From Maribacter thermophilus (GTDB lineage Bacteria; Bacteroidota; Bacteroidia; Flavobacteriales; Flavobacteriaceae): a stretch of DNA of 64,000 bases. The stretch lies in assembly GCF_001020565.1 (NCBI RefSeq), contig NZ_LDAS01000001.1, positions 1,216,402 to 1,280,401 on the forward strand, written 5' to 3'. The number at the start of each line of letters is the position of its first letter. The stretch's first letter is position 1. A program made the translations under genes and the position numbers. The notes beneath the pieces were generated by a model that saw only the letters and a program-made list of their open reading frames with translations, did not search any database and was not told where the DNA came from. This document shows, one piece after another, positions 49,001 through 57,077 of this stretch.

Positions 49001-49299
49001 CCTTTGGCAGTCTTATCTAACAAATCTTTAATAAGTGGGCTTATTCTTCTACCAGTCTTTTTATTTAAGTCAAGCTCGGCTTGTGAAGTTGAAAACAAAT
49101 AATCTAAAACATATAAGGCATTCATTTGATAATACCTTAATTGGTGTTTAGTAATTCCATCTTCTAAACTATTGAATATCGAAAATTCAGAAGTTGAAAA
49201 TAAAGCAGTTTTGTTTACTTGATAGTCTGATACTATCTGTTTTAACTCCTTTTCGTACCTCTGATAATATGAGGCTATAAGTGTCTTTAATTTTGCCAT
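46054..49299 (-). CDS. Type III restriction subunit (Res)
   Basis: A 1081-residue SF2 helicase-nuclease that should translocate or slide on DNA and cut when two unmodified sites meet. Motif I is MATGSGKTML (about residue 115), motif II is IITDEAHHAQS, and motifs V/VI are MQKLDEGIDLPNIYAMAVIND and QIIGRGVRLNK. The C-terminal nuclease has KKYFPDFIVLYKDMLYVVEGKGEK, the PD...ExK pattern. I chose the ATG at 49299; a TTG at 49305 is also in frame. It starts 8 bp after the mod stop. Confidence 0.93.
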   Translation of the reverse strand: MAKLKTLIASYYQRYEKELKQIVSDYQVNKTALFSTSEFSIFNSLEDGITKHQLRYYQMNALYVLDYLFSTSQAELDLNKKTGRRISPLIKDLLDKTAKGEKAPYIGYEMATGSGKTMLMGASIYLLNKKHGIDNFLIITPHAKKDIYHKTVRNFTSGNFESVWADDSPFKYNLITGDNYQQNLFTDKDVPNIFIFNMDKFGANATNTEKAWESAIWKDEEGNTIGIKQFLQDKKLVIITDEAHHAQSKGGSGKIIKNFHPLSVIEFTATAVENNRDQEKKNQTIAFKYDIRSLLEDGHGKLVRAIALATPEKVEKSKTDVPQSERLKLITLFLIHLIKKKSVLLDEKAKGLKPISFVKVKDDTKYTQIVFDYIKNDLSNDIDNLNIILDKIAIQDLEIINLIKGLLESEYQNDISKISKDIQDIAETSIFYHGKSDKETEKKFNEIRTNEVELVVYMQKLDEGIDLPNIYAMAVINDTDTEFKTSVKQIIGRGVRLNKEKREFDDIDDVLLQQAERLHIVCDKGKNFEEQIQAIQKEFGLIDKYLSYEREKKQVNNNVKSHLLDGKYLPHIKADFKVKEENGQKVSLVDLITNTDAILESFTDDNCFSGESDEIKRFVKYKPSSFFVEVDVFADKKEYHHQIQNAGGKPKQLILGNKDAKSILGHVTSQLYCLPDTDFINKQFQVYMNKLNEIGLQYYHISDSDEELVRNHFRNTFSFFYRNYIEKRYFRLDFKPIFAEDSWNLKKQFTETTITIPIDQIENKDGIKLKDKTKLIELIKEGYNFYGYDNNIYDYSKFDSYTEKKLADYFDIITNENNVGLIPFWIKNDRQIHFSYGSKKYFPDFIVLYKDMLYVVEGKGEKFFDNKKSQLLEKLNEAEGNDIIKKYNGIMVLDSYADVFDEGDSWNDFVENAKTTFDKFKNSLEVESTVDEELKYKTYLPLYTPKNAHRRFYKKQSKVKISGWVKVPEKDYPNTVIAIKVIGGLLNPKYNANDLILIDTDFKLSQIEDKIGLIYNNSIKDYYEPEGYTVRKLNLKQEKGDSLFGSYTLELSALHPAFPKMTIDNITSENQLEVIGVEYQE

Positions 49300-49307
49300 A
49301 GCCAATA

Positions 49308-51161
49308 TTATTTTTCTAGTTCGGAAAAGATTGCTTTTGGCACTTTAATTACCTCTAAATCATCAGGCTTACTTTCATAGGCAATTTCAACTCCTCTGTT
49401 TGTGAATACGTTAATATATTGAGGGTTATAATGTCTTTTAACATGTTGGTATATATGAAAAATCTCATCATAAGCCATAAAATTATTGTTTTCATCAGGT
49501 GCATTTAATGAAATAATTGCAACCCTTTTTTTAGTTCCAACTTCTTGTAAGCCAATTAAAGGAATTTGATTATCAGGAAATATAAATCCATTTGATAAAT
49601 CAATACTATAATCTATAATGTAATCATAAGAAGCTAAAAAAGATTCTTCAATATATCTTCGTCCCAATCGCCAATTGAAATCGCCTGTACCATCTTGATT
49701 TAAAGTAATTATACTTTCTCCTAAATGATAATATTTAAAACTACCTCCTCCTTGCCAATTAACTTCCTCTGAAACACCAAGTTTATCTTCATTAGATATA
49801 ACTTTAAGCATTCTAGGTAAAATCACTTCATCAGCATGACCACCAATCTCTACACCTATCCATTTTCTATTCATTTTATGTGCAACTGAAAATGTAGTAC
49901 CACTACCACCAAAAGAATCGAATACTAAATCCCCTTCATTAGTACTTAAATGAATAATTTTCTTTAACAATTTTTCAGGCTTCGGTGTATCAAATATTTT
50001 ATGTCCGAATAAATCTTTAATTTCTTTATTAGCAGTCCTAGTAGTTCCTGATTCATCTCCATACCAAACACTTTCAGGCAAATCATCTAAGTCCTTGTCA
50101 AACCAAATTGATTCAGGTACTCTACCTTTTTGATTCTTCAAATATATTTTCCTAATTATTCTGGTTTCATCATCTGAAAAAATTATTTCGCCTGATTTTA
50201 TTTTCTCCTTTACAGTTTCTTTACTCCATCTCCAACCATTTTCAGGAGGAGAAATTACATTCCCTGATGGAGTTTTTATATCATATATTAAGTTTGGTCT
50301 ATATAATGAATTTCTAACATCCCCACTTCTCCAATCCCCATTCGGGTCATTATCTGGATTTGAATAATTAATATTATGTTTTTCTAATCTTTCATCTAAT
50401 CCCAATTTTATTTCATCATTTTTTCTGTAACATAAAATATAATTATGATGTATTGAAAATTTACCTTCATATCCTTTTCCTTGTAGTGAATGTTGCCATA
50501 TTATATTACCCATGAAATTCATCTTACCAAAAATATCATCCATCAATAATTTTGCATGAAATATTGCGTTGTCATCTAAAGTTACCCAAATGAACCCATC
50601 ATTTGCCATTAAATCATAGATTCCTACCAATCTATCTCGAAACATTGATAACCATTCAGACATTTCGAGATTATCATCATACTGCTCAAATGCATTACCA
50701 GTATTATATGGAGGGTCAATAAAAACACATTTTATTTTTTCTTCATCTGGCTTATTATCTAAAATCTTCTTTAATGTATTGAGAGCTAATAAATTATCTC
50801 CCTTTATCAACATATTGTCTATACTTGAGTCTTCTTTTTTACCTTCTTCAATAATCCACTCTTTTAATGTATCAGGTAAAGTTCCTTCAACATCGTTTTG
50901 AGTTCCCTTAAAAGTGTTTTGTAATACAAGTGGTCTAGCTTCCTTAACTCTTATATCATTTCTATCAACCCAATAAGGTGTTAATCCTTTTCCTTCTTCA
51001 TCATCAATTTCATAAAAAAGAGCATCTTCTTTATTTATCCAATTAATTTTTGGAGCAGGAATATCTGAATCCATTTTAATATCATCTTGATTTCTTACAA
51101 GAATAGATTTTTGTTTGTTATACCATTCTAGTGATAGCGAACCTTTGTATTTTTTAGCCAT
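49308..51161 (-). CDS. Type III modification methyltransferase (Mod)
   Basis: A 617-residue beta-class DNA methyltransferase. The catalytic motif IV DPPYNTG is at residues 149-155 and the SAM motif FGGSGTT at 417-423, with the target-recognition region between them (order IV, TRD, I as in type III). It is expected to methylate adenine N6 on one strand and to supply specificity to Res. I see no simple repeat tract that would suggest slipped-strand phase variation. It begins 2 bp after the helicase-nuclease stop. The recognition sequence cannot be read. Confidence 0.94.
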   Translation of the reverse strand: MAKKYKGSLSLEWYNKQKSILVRNQDDIKMDSDIPAPKINWINKEDALFYEIDDEEGKGLTPYWVDRNDIRVKEARPLVLQNTFKGTQNDVEGTLPDTLKEWIIEEGKKEDSSIDNMLIKGDNLLALNTLKKILDNKPDEEKIKCVFIDPPYNTGNAFEQYDDNLEMSEWLSMFRDRLVGIYDLMANDGFIWVTLDDNAIFHAKLLMDDIFGKMNFMGNIIWQHSLQGKGYEGKFSIHHNYILCYRKNDEIKLGLDERLEKHNINYSNPDNDPNGDWRSGDVRNSLYRPNLIYDIKTPSGNVISPPENGWRWSKETVKEKIKSGEIIFSDDETRIIRKIYLKNQKGRVPESIWFDKDLDDLPESVWYGDESGTTRTANKEIKDLFGHKIFDTPKPEKLLKKIIHLSTNEGDLVFDSFGGSGTTFSVAHKMNRKWIGVEIGGHADEVILPRMLKVISNEDKLGVSEEVNWQGGGSFKYYHLGESIITLNQDGTGDFNWRLGRRYIEESFLASYDYIIDYSIDLSNGFIFPDNQIPLIGLQEVGTKKRVAIISLNAPDENNNFMAYDEIFHIYQHVKRHYNPQYINVFTNRGVEIAYESKPDDLEVIKVPKAIFSELEK

Positions 51162-51163
51162 TT

Positions 51164-53878
51164 TTAATTTCTTTTTGATTTGAACCTACAAACACATTTT
51201 GGGTCATTACAAGTATGTTCTAATTCGTTATTTCTTATTTTGTTTGCAGCATCTATGATTCTGTTTTTCATATCATCTAAATCATTTGCTGTCAATTCGT
51301 TTTTATGTGAATCGTTTTTATCGAGATTGTAAATTTCTAAAAAGTCTGCATTATCCCCTGTTAATTCTTTATATCCTAAAGCGTAGAGTTGTAGTTGGTC
51401 AATTGTAGCATTATAGGCTTGGGCATCTTCTGTCGATTTAAAGTCAATAATTACCCTCTCCTCTGTTCCATCTAACTTTTTTCTTTTAATCAAATCCATT
51501 TGACCATTAACAATTATTCCATCCCCTAAATCTAACTGAATGTCCTTTTCAGCATATTCTATTGTTGGAAATTCATCTTGATTTTTATCGTGATAAACTT
51601 CTACTGATTTTATTGCTCGTTTGGTCATATCTCCCTCAACTACTGACAAAGCATAAGGAAAATTAGTATGCCTATCAACAAGTTCAGGAATTTCTGATTT
51701 ATCTAATACGTTTCCTTCAATTGCCTCTCTGTGCATTTCCATTAAAGACCTATGAATTGCACTACCATAACCAATTCTAGCCCCTAGAGGATTTTGAAAT
51801 CCATAAAATGACCAAAACTTAAATGAATATGGACAATCAAAAAATGCTTTTAACAATGTGAAGTTTAAAGATATATTAGCAAGTTCTCCTAAATATTGTG
51901 GAGTAGTTTTATTTCTTTCTGAATAATCTCTCCCTTTAGATGTGAACAAGTATTCCGATTGTCTTATTTCTTGACAAAATTCAGATTCTTTTCCTTGCAT
52001 TCTACCATCAGGAGACCTACTTATTAATAAAAACTTTTTAGCTCTAGTTATTGCAACGTAAAGAAGCCTTCTTTCATCTTCTGTACCTGTGGCATATCGC
52101 TCAACATCTCTTATTGGCAACGATAAAATAGATTTTAGAATAGTAGCGTTTTTTCCAGTAGGTTTAGATGAAGGTAGATAGTTTCTATTAAGACCAGGTA
52201 TAAAGACAACTGGAAATTCCAACCCTTTAGATTGAAATATTGTCATTATTTGGACTGCATTAGGTGTCTTAAAAGTATTGTTCAACCAACCTTCAGGATA
52301 ATAATTTTCAGCAGAATATTTTAAGAAGTTCATAAAACTACTTAACTTCCATTGTGGGTCTGTTTTAAAATAAATGGTTTCAAAGTCATTTATAATTTGA
52401 CTAAACATACCTAAATTGTAAAATACTATTTCTTCACTATTATAACCTAAAGAATTATCTTCATCATTTTCAAAAACATCTTCACTTATCCCTGCTTTCT
52501 CTATAAAGGTCATGTAAATATCCTGAATATTAAATGCTTCGTAATAAGTATCCCTATGAGGGATTTTTTTATCTAAATATGCAATAGCTTCCCTTAAATC
52601 ACTTGAATTAATTTTAGAACTTAAACCTTGCCAATATAATTCAAGAATTGTACTATCAATTTCTCCTTGTAAATAGGAAAAGATTGCCTTAGCAGACTGT
52701 ATTTCAGGTCTATTGAATAGTTCATTTACACCTGTAACAATGAAAGGAATATTGGCATCTGAAAGGGCTTCCATAATTGGTTTAGCTTTTTTCCACTTTC
52801 TTACTAATATTACCATATCTCCATAGTCTAAACCTCTTGATTTAGTTTCTAATTTATCTTTAAACTCAACCCCTATCAAGTTATTTATGCTATCAACTAT
52901 GGCTTGATTTTCACTACTAATATCTTCATATTGATTGAAAAGAATATCTCCTCTTTCATAGTCTTGATGTCCACTTGCATTCATTGACTTTTCAAGTCTT
53001 TTAGTATTATTTGTAATACAATTCAAGGCAACATCTATAATACCTTTAGAACATCTAAAATTATCCTCTAACTTTATATACTCAACATTATCATACCTAT
53101 TTTGAAAACCTTGAATATAATTTACATCACTACCCCTCCATTGAAAAATAGTTTGGTCATCATCCCCAACCACACATAAATTACAATTCATCTCATCAAA
53201 CAGTTTTACTATTTCTTCTTGAATTGGGTTTACATCTTGATATTCATCAACAATTAAATATTTAGTAGAATCTTTTAGTTTTTGATATAAGTTCTCATCA
53301 TTTCTTGCTTCCTCAATTAACTGGGTCATAATCATTGAGAAATCAAAGTAGTAGTGCCTATGCAAAAGTGATTCATATTTTCTTAATGCCTCAATATAGC
53401 TTTCATCAATATTTTCAAGAGTTTCAGATTCTCTTAATGCTGATATAAGTGATGTAAAATGTCCTGTGTCTTTAAACCTCTCAAAGTTTAAGTCCATCAT
53501 TCCACTTTCCTTAAAATATTTATCAATGAATAATTTAAGTTTTATCTCATCTAACACTCCATATTTTTGATACTTATACATGGAATCCTGTAATATCTTC
53601 AAACACCATGAATGTATTGTACCAACATACATTTCAGCAATACCAGTTTGTTCAGGTAATTGTTCTTTACATTTCTTTAATACCCTTGCTTGTAATTCCG
53701 AAGCAGCTTTTTCAGTATAGGTAAATGCTATTATTTCAGATGGATTTACTCCTGATTTAATTATTTCAACTATCCTTTGTGAAATAACTTCTGTTTTACC
53801 TGAACCTGCACAGGCTGTAATCAACAAGTTTTTATCTAATGTATGAATTGCTTTATATTGATTATCTGTATATTTCAT
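51164..53878 (-). CDS. UvrD-type helicase fused to PD-(D/E)XK nuclease
   Basis: A 904-residue SF1A helicase with a C-terminal RecB-like nuclease. Helicase motifs: TACAGSGKTEV (residues 21-31), AFTYTEKAASELQAR, LIVDEYQDVNPIQ, VGDDDQTIFQWRGSD, EDNFRCS, IMTIFQSKGLEFPVVF and YVAITRAKKFLL. The nuclease part, from about residue 680, has DCPYSFKFW, GQMDLI, VIIDFKSTEDA and QLQLYALG. A Cys in DCPY plus C-x4-C-x-C at the extreme C-terminus (CNDPKCVC) suggests an AddB/Cas4-like Fe-S cluster. Overlaps the Xre gene by 4 bp and precedes mod by 2 bp. Confidence 0.9.
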   Translation of the reverse strand: MKYTDNQYKAIHTLDKNLLITACAGSGKTEVISQRIVEIIKSGVNPSEIIAFTYTEKAASELQARVLKKCKEQLPEQTGIAEMYVGTIHSWCLKILQDSMYKYQKYGVLDEIKLKLFIDKYFKESGMMDLNFERFKDTGHFTSLISALRESETLENIDESYIEALRKYESLLHRHYYFDFSMIMTQLIEEARNDENLYQKLKDSTKYLIVDEYQDVNPIQEEIVKLFDEMNCNLCVVGDDDQTIFQWRGSDVNYIQGFQNRYDNVEYIKLEDNFRCSKGIIDVALNCITNNTKRLEKSMNASGHQDYERGDILFNQYEDISSENQAIVDSINNLIGVEFKDKLETKSRGLDYGDMVILVRKWKKAKPIMEALSDANIPFIVTGVNELFNRPEIQSAKAIFSYLQGEIDSTILELYWQGLSSKINSSDLREAIAYLDKKIPHRDTYYEAFNIQDIYMTFIEKAGISEDVFENDEDNSLGYNSEEIVFYNLGMFSQIINDFETIYFKTDPQWKLSSFMNFLKYSAENYYPEGWLNNTFKTPNAVQIMTIFQSKGLEFPVVFIPGLNRNYLPSSKPTGKNATILKSILSLPIRDVERYATGTEDERRLLYVAITRAKKFLLISRSPDGRMQGKESEFCQEIRQSEYLFTSKGRDYSERNKTTPQYLGELANISLNFTLLKAFFDCPYSFKFWSFYGFQNPLGARIGYGSAIHRSLMEMHREAIEGNVLDKSEIPELVDRHTNFPYALSVVEGDMTKRAIKSVEVYHDKNQDEFPTIEYAEKDIQLDLGDGIIVNGQMDLIKRKKLDGTEERVIIDFKSTEDAQAYNATIDQLQLYALGYKELTGDNADFLEIYNLDKNDSHKNELTANDLDDMKNRIIDAANKIRNNELEHTCNDPKCVCRFKSKRN

Positions 53879-54159
53879 TCTTTATCTTTCAATCTTCTTT
53901 TTGTTAGATTTATCGCTTTAATTCCAAATTCTTCTCCTTCTACTTCTTGAATTATTTTATCACTTAACCAATAAGTAAATACTTTTTCTTTATCTAATTC
54001 AAGAGCATCAATTAAGTTTATTAATTGCTCTTTAGTAGGCTTTCTTTCTCCATTTTCAATCCTGCTTATAGTTGCAACATCAACTCCAACAAGACTTGCC
54101 AAATCTTTCATTAAAAAACCTTTTTTCTCCCTATATGATTTTATTAATTCTGAAAGCAT
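53875..54159 (-). CDS. Xre-family regulator, first gene of the restriction/repair operon
   Basis: A 94-residue protein with an N-terminal helix-turn-helix (LIKSYREKKGFLMKDLASLVGVDVATISRIENGERKP) and a C-terminal tail (YWLSDKIIQEVEGEEFGIKAINL). This is the usual layout of control proteins in restriction systems. Its stop overlaps the start of the helicase-nuclease gene (ATGA). A dyad lies 17 bp upstream over the probable promoter, so autorepression is likely. Confidence 0.88.
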   Translation of the reverse strand: MLSELIKSYREKKGFLMKDLASLVGVDVATISRIENGERKPTKEQLINLIDALELDKEKVFTYWLSDKIIQEVEGEEFGIKAINLTKRRLKDKE

Positions 54160-54176
54160 TATGTAGAATTACTAAA

Positions 54177-54198
54177 TTGACATCTCTTGTCAAATCTA
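54177..54198 (-). promoter_or_regulatory. Operator dyad overlapping a -7 box for the restriction/repair operon
   Basis: TTGACA (54177-54182) and TGTCAA (54188-54193) are an inverted repeat with a 5-bp spacer. On the - strand TAGATTTG (54191-54198) is an exact TAnnTTTG box that overlaps one half-site. A protein on the dyad would block the promoter. The ATG of the Xre gene is 17 bp beyond the dyad. Confidence 0.6.
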
Positions 54199-54244
54199 AA
54201 AATAATAATCGACCTAATAATCATTTGTTTTGAGTAAGTTATAA

Positions 54245-54354
54245 ACATCTGATAAATAAATTTTTTATATATATCAGGTGTAAAGTAACCTCGTTGTAAA
54301 CCCCCACCCATATACTTTATTTGGGGGCATACGCCCCATAAAATTTAGAGGTTA
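54245..54354. repeat. Structured non-coding segment with nested inverted repeats
   Basis: The 380-bp gap 54160-54539 contains two consecutive foldable parts. ACATCTGATA (54245-54254) pairs with TATCAGGTGT (54272-54281). Then TAACCTC (54286-54292) pairs with GAGGTTA (54348-54354), enclosing CCCCC (54301-54305), which can pair with GGGGG at 54323-54327, and a GGGGC/GCCCC hairpin (54324-54337) that competes for the same G residues. These G/C blocks stand out in very A+T-rich DNA. It could be a small RNA, a leader, or an origin-type site. Confidence 0.55.
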
Positions 54355-54492
54355 AAATTACTGTATGAGAAAAAAAATTGAATTGAAAAGGATTGTATTA
54401 TATTTAGACTATGGTTTATTTTTAACACACTTTTAAAAAAATATAAAACTAAAACCTTGATAAAAAAATGTACTATATAAACCCACCCTTTT

Positions 54493-54524
54493 TTTGATAC
54501 ATTTAATTATATTTTGTATCTTTA
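54493..54524 (+). promoter_or_regulatory. Probable promoter and dyad before the small serine recombinase
   Basis: TTTG (54493-54496), 20 bp, then TATCTTTA (54517-54524) gives Bacteroidota -33 and -7 elements at standard spacing, 15 bp before the ATG. GATACA (54496-54501) and TGTATC (54515-54520) form a dyad over the same region, possibly an autoregulatory site. Confidence 0.55.
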
Positions 54525-54539
54525 TTTAAAATAAAAAAT

Positions 54540-55151
54540 ATGAATGCAAGGTATGTTAGAGTAAGTACATCTAATCAAAATTTAGAAAGACAATTGAGAG
54601 AAGATTATAAAAACGAAAATCTCTTTATTGACATAGTAAGTGGTGCAACTCCATTCTGTGAAAGGGAACAAGGTATAAAACTAATTGAAGCTGTTAAAAA
54701 GAAGGAAATAAACTATGTTAGTGTACACTCAATAGATAGACTAGGGAGAAATTTATTTGACATTCTTTCAACATTAGAAATATTCAATAAAAACAATGTT
54801 GTTTTAAAAGTAGATAATCTTGGTTTAGAAAGTTTAGTTAAAGGGAAACCTAATCAAGCTTTTAAGTTAATTATAAGTGTTATGGCTAACATAGCTGAAA
54901 TGGAAAGAGAGACAATGCTAGAAAGACAAAAAGAAGGCATTATGATAGCTAAAGCAAAAGGAACTTACAAAGGCAGAGTTAGAGGGTCAAAAGAATCTGA
55001 CAGTACAATCCTTTCAAAATATAAGAATGTAGTAAAACATTTAAAAAAGAATCAATCAATAAGAAATACTGCCAAATTATGTGAAGTTAGTGCAGGAACA
55101 GTTCAGAAAGTCCAGAAGATTCTAAAAAGAAATGAATCCATTCTTCAATAG
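54540..55151 (+). CDS. Small serine recombinase (resolvase/invertase)
   Basis: A 203-residue serine recombinase with the catalytic Ser9 in YVRVSTSNQNLERQ, the SIDRLGRN motif, the E-helix IAEMERETMLERQKEGI and a C-terminal Hin-like helix-turn-helix (IRNTAKLCEVSAGTVQKV). It would resolve or invert DNA between its own sites, or act on another plasmid or phage. Its 3' end overlaps that of the large recombinase by 65 bp, in the opposite direction. Confidence 0.92.
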   Translation: MNARYVRVSTSNQNLERQLREDYKNENLFIDIVSGATPFCEREQGIKLIEAVKKKEINYVSVHSIDRLGRNLFDILSTLEIFNKNNVVLKVDNLGLESLVKGKPNQAFKLIISVMANIAEMERETMLERQKEGIMIAKAKGTYKGRVRGSKESDSTILSKYKNVVKHLKKNQSIRNTAKLCEVSAGTVQKVQKILKRNESILQ

Positions 55152-57036
55152 ATTTCCCTTTGGATTTAAAATCTAAATATCCATTAGATTTATTGATATA
55201 ATCTTTAGCATTCTTGTCAACTGAAATCCTGCTTAATCCACATTCATTAGATAACCAATTCGGATTTTTTTTGTAAAAAGCTAAAATCTTTTTTTCTGTC
55301 CAATCAGAACAATTACCAAAAGGAATAATAGTGTTATGCAAGAAAAAAGCTTGATTCTTTTTATCAATATAAAAAGGAACTGAAACAGCTTTTCCTGATG
55401 GTTGTATGAAAAAATATTTTAATAAATCTTTATTATGTAATAAAGAAAGTTCATTTGTATTGGAGTTAAAAAACTTTGAAGTATAGAATTTCTCATCATT
55501 AATAGAAAGAAGAATGTCATTTCGAGTATCTATTACATAATGTTCATCTATCAAATTAATTTTAAATTTAAAGATTAAAGAATAAATACTAGTTTGATTA
55601 TCCCAACATTGAACATAAATCTCACTTATGTACTTATTTACAATTTTTTGCTTTTCTAAAAAAGATAATTTATCAGTATAAGATTCAAACTCCTTCTTTC
55701 TATTTTTTACTAACTCTTGACTATTTTTTGCATTTGCAAGTTGTAATTGAAAGTCTTTAATCAATCTATTTTTCTCAATAATAGAATTTTTAATTGATTC
55801 CATTTTTTTCTTTGCATCTTCTTTTGATATTACAGCATCAGTTATAGCCTCTATTAAGTTGTCTTTTTTATTTATTAAACTATTGAGTGATTTGTGTTCT
55901 ACTTTAATAATCTCCTCTATCTCATTAATCTTATTGTCATCTTTAACAATATCTTTTTCAATTAAATTCATCAACTCATCATCTCTAAAAAATCTTGACC
56001 AAACAGCACCTTCAATTTTATCAATATTTATACTTCTATTTCCACAACTGTTATTTTTAATTCTTTTAGAACTACATTGATAGTAGTGGTCTTTTTTACT
56101 TTGACGACTTCTCCCATACATGTTTCTACCACATTTATTACATTTTAAAATTCCTTTGAGTAAGTATTTATATGTAACTTTTTTACCTGAATTATTAGCG
56201 TTTTTAGGTATGTTATCATTAACTCTTTCCCAAAATTCAGTATCCAAAATTTGAGGCACATCTATTTCATTACCTTTCCATAATCTTTTTCCCTTATATA
56301 TTGGATTTTTTAAAATTGTTCTAATAGTATTACCTTTCCATAAGGCATCTTTTTTATTTAAGGTTTTATACGAACCGTTGTATTTATCTTTAACCTTATA
56401 TTGCCCCTTGCCTAATTTCTTATATCGAGTTGGAATATTTTTTTCATTAAGATAATTAGCTATGGAATCAGTACCCATACCTGAAAGAGATAAATCATAA
56501 ATTTGTTTAATAACTTTACTTTCTTCTTCATCGATTATTAAATATCCATTGTTGTCTTTTGTAAAACCGTAAGCTACCATTCCATGAACCTTACCTTCTT
56601 TAACGTTCCTATCTAAAACAGCTTTAATCTTTTTTTTAAGTATGTCAACGTATCTTTTGTTTATTAAAGATGAAATACTTCCAATGAACATCTCATCAAC
56701 ATCATATAAATCAAATTCTTTCCCTCCTTCAAAGTATAATTTAATATTCTCTTTTTTGAATAATTCACAAACATGAAACCAAACTTCTGGATTCCTTTCA
56801 AGTCTATCTTGATTTGTAACAAATACAGAAGTAATTACACCTTCAGTAATATCATCAAGAAGTATATTAAAGTTTGGTCGTTTATCAATTGTGAGAGTTC
56901 CTGACAAGCCATCATCTTTATAGATTTTATATTGCAAATTTTCTCTATTTGCGAAATCTATTCCTGATTTAACTTGATTTTCAATTGATTTCGCATCGTG
57001 GTCTTCCCTAGAAAGTCTTGCATAAATACCTAACAT
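55087..57036 (-). CDS. Large serine recombinase, the element integrase
   Basis: A 649-residue site-specific recombinase. Catalytic Ser9 is in IYARLSREDHD, with VTNQDRLERN in the catalytic domain. The recombinase domain (about 155-270, GMVAYGFTKDNNGYLIIDEEE...), a zinc ribbon (CNKCGRNMYG...YYQCSS...SCGN) and a coiled coil (about 370-455) follow. About 130 further residues after the usual end (from KAVSVPFYIDKK) form an extra domain with a possible helix-turn-helix (WTEKKILAFYKKNPNW). It starts 51 bp from the junction in comM and so is the likely enzyme of insertion. Confidence 0.93.
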   Translation of the reverse strand: MLGIYARLSREDHDAKSIENQVKSGIDFANRENLQYKIYKDDGLSGTLTIDKRPNFNILLDDITEGVITSVFVTNQDRLERNPEVWFHVCELFKKENIKLYFEGGKEFDLYDVDEMFIGSISSLINKRYVDILKKKIKAVLDRNVKEGKVHGMVAYGFTKDNNGYLIIDEEESKVIKQIYDLSLSGMGTDSIANYLNEKNIPTRYKKLGKGQYKVKDKYNGSYKTLNKKDALWKGNTIRTILKNPIYKGKRLWKGNEIDVPQILDTEFWERVNDNIPKNANNSGKKVTYKYLLKGILKCNKCGRNMYGRSRQSKKDHYYQCSSKRIKNNSCGNRSINIDKIEGAVWSRFFRDDELMNLIEKDIVKDDNKINEIEEIIKVEHKSLNSLINKKDNLIEAITDAVISKEDAKKKMESIKNSIIEKNRLIKDFQLQLANAKNSQELVKNRKKEFESYTDKLSFLEKQKIVNKYISEIYVQCWDNQTSIYSLIFKFKINLIDEHYVIDTRNDILLSINDEKFYTSKFFNSNTNELSLLHNKDLLKYFFIQPSGKAVSVPFYIDKKNQAFFLHNTIIPFGNCSDWTEKKILAFYKKNPNWLSNECGLSRISVDKNAKDYINKSNGYLDFKSKGKSIEEWIHFFLESSGLSELFLH

Positions 57037-57077
57037 ACAACTAATTTTAGGTAAATATAATAAAATGGTTACATTCT

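Noticed and set aside
46054-51161. Type I or DISARM/BREX system
   Set aside because: There is no HsdS, DrmABC, PglX or BrxC-like gene; motif order in Mod and the PD-ExK end of Res fit type III.
49308-51161. Phase-variable mod gene
   Set aside because: No long simple-sequence tract is visible in or before mod, and no inverted second copy of its recognition region is present.
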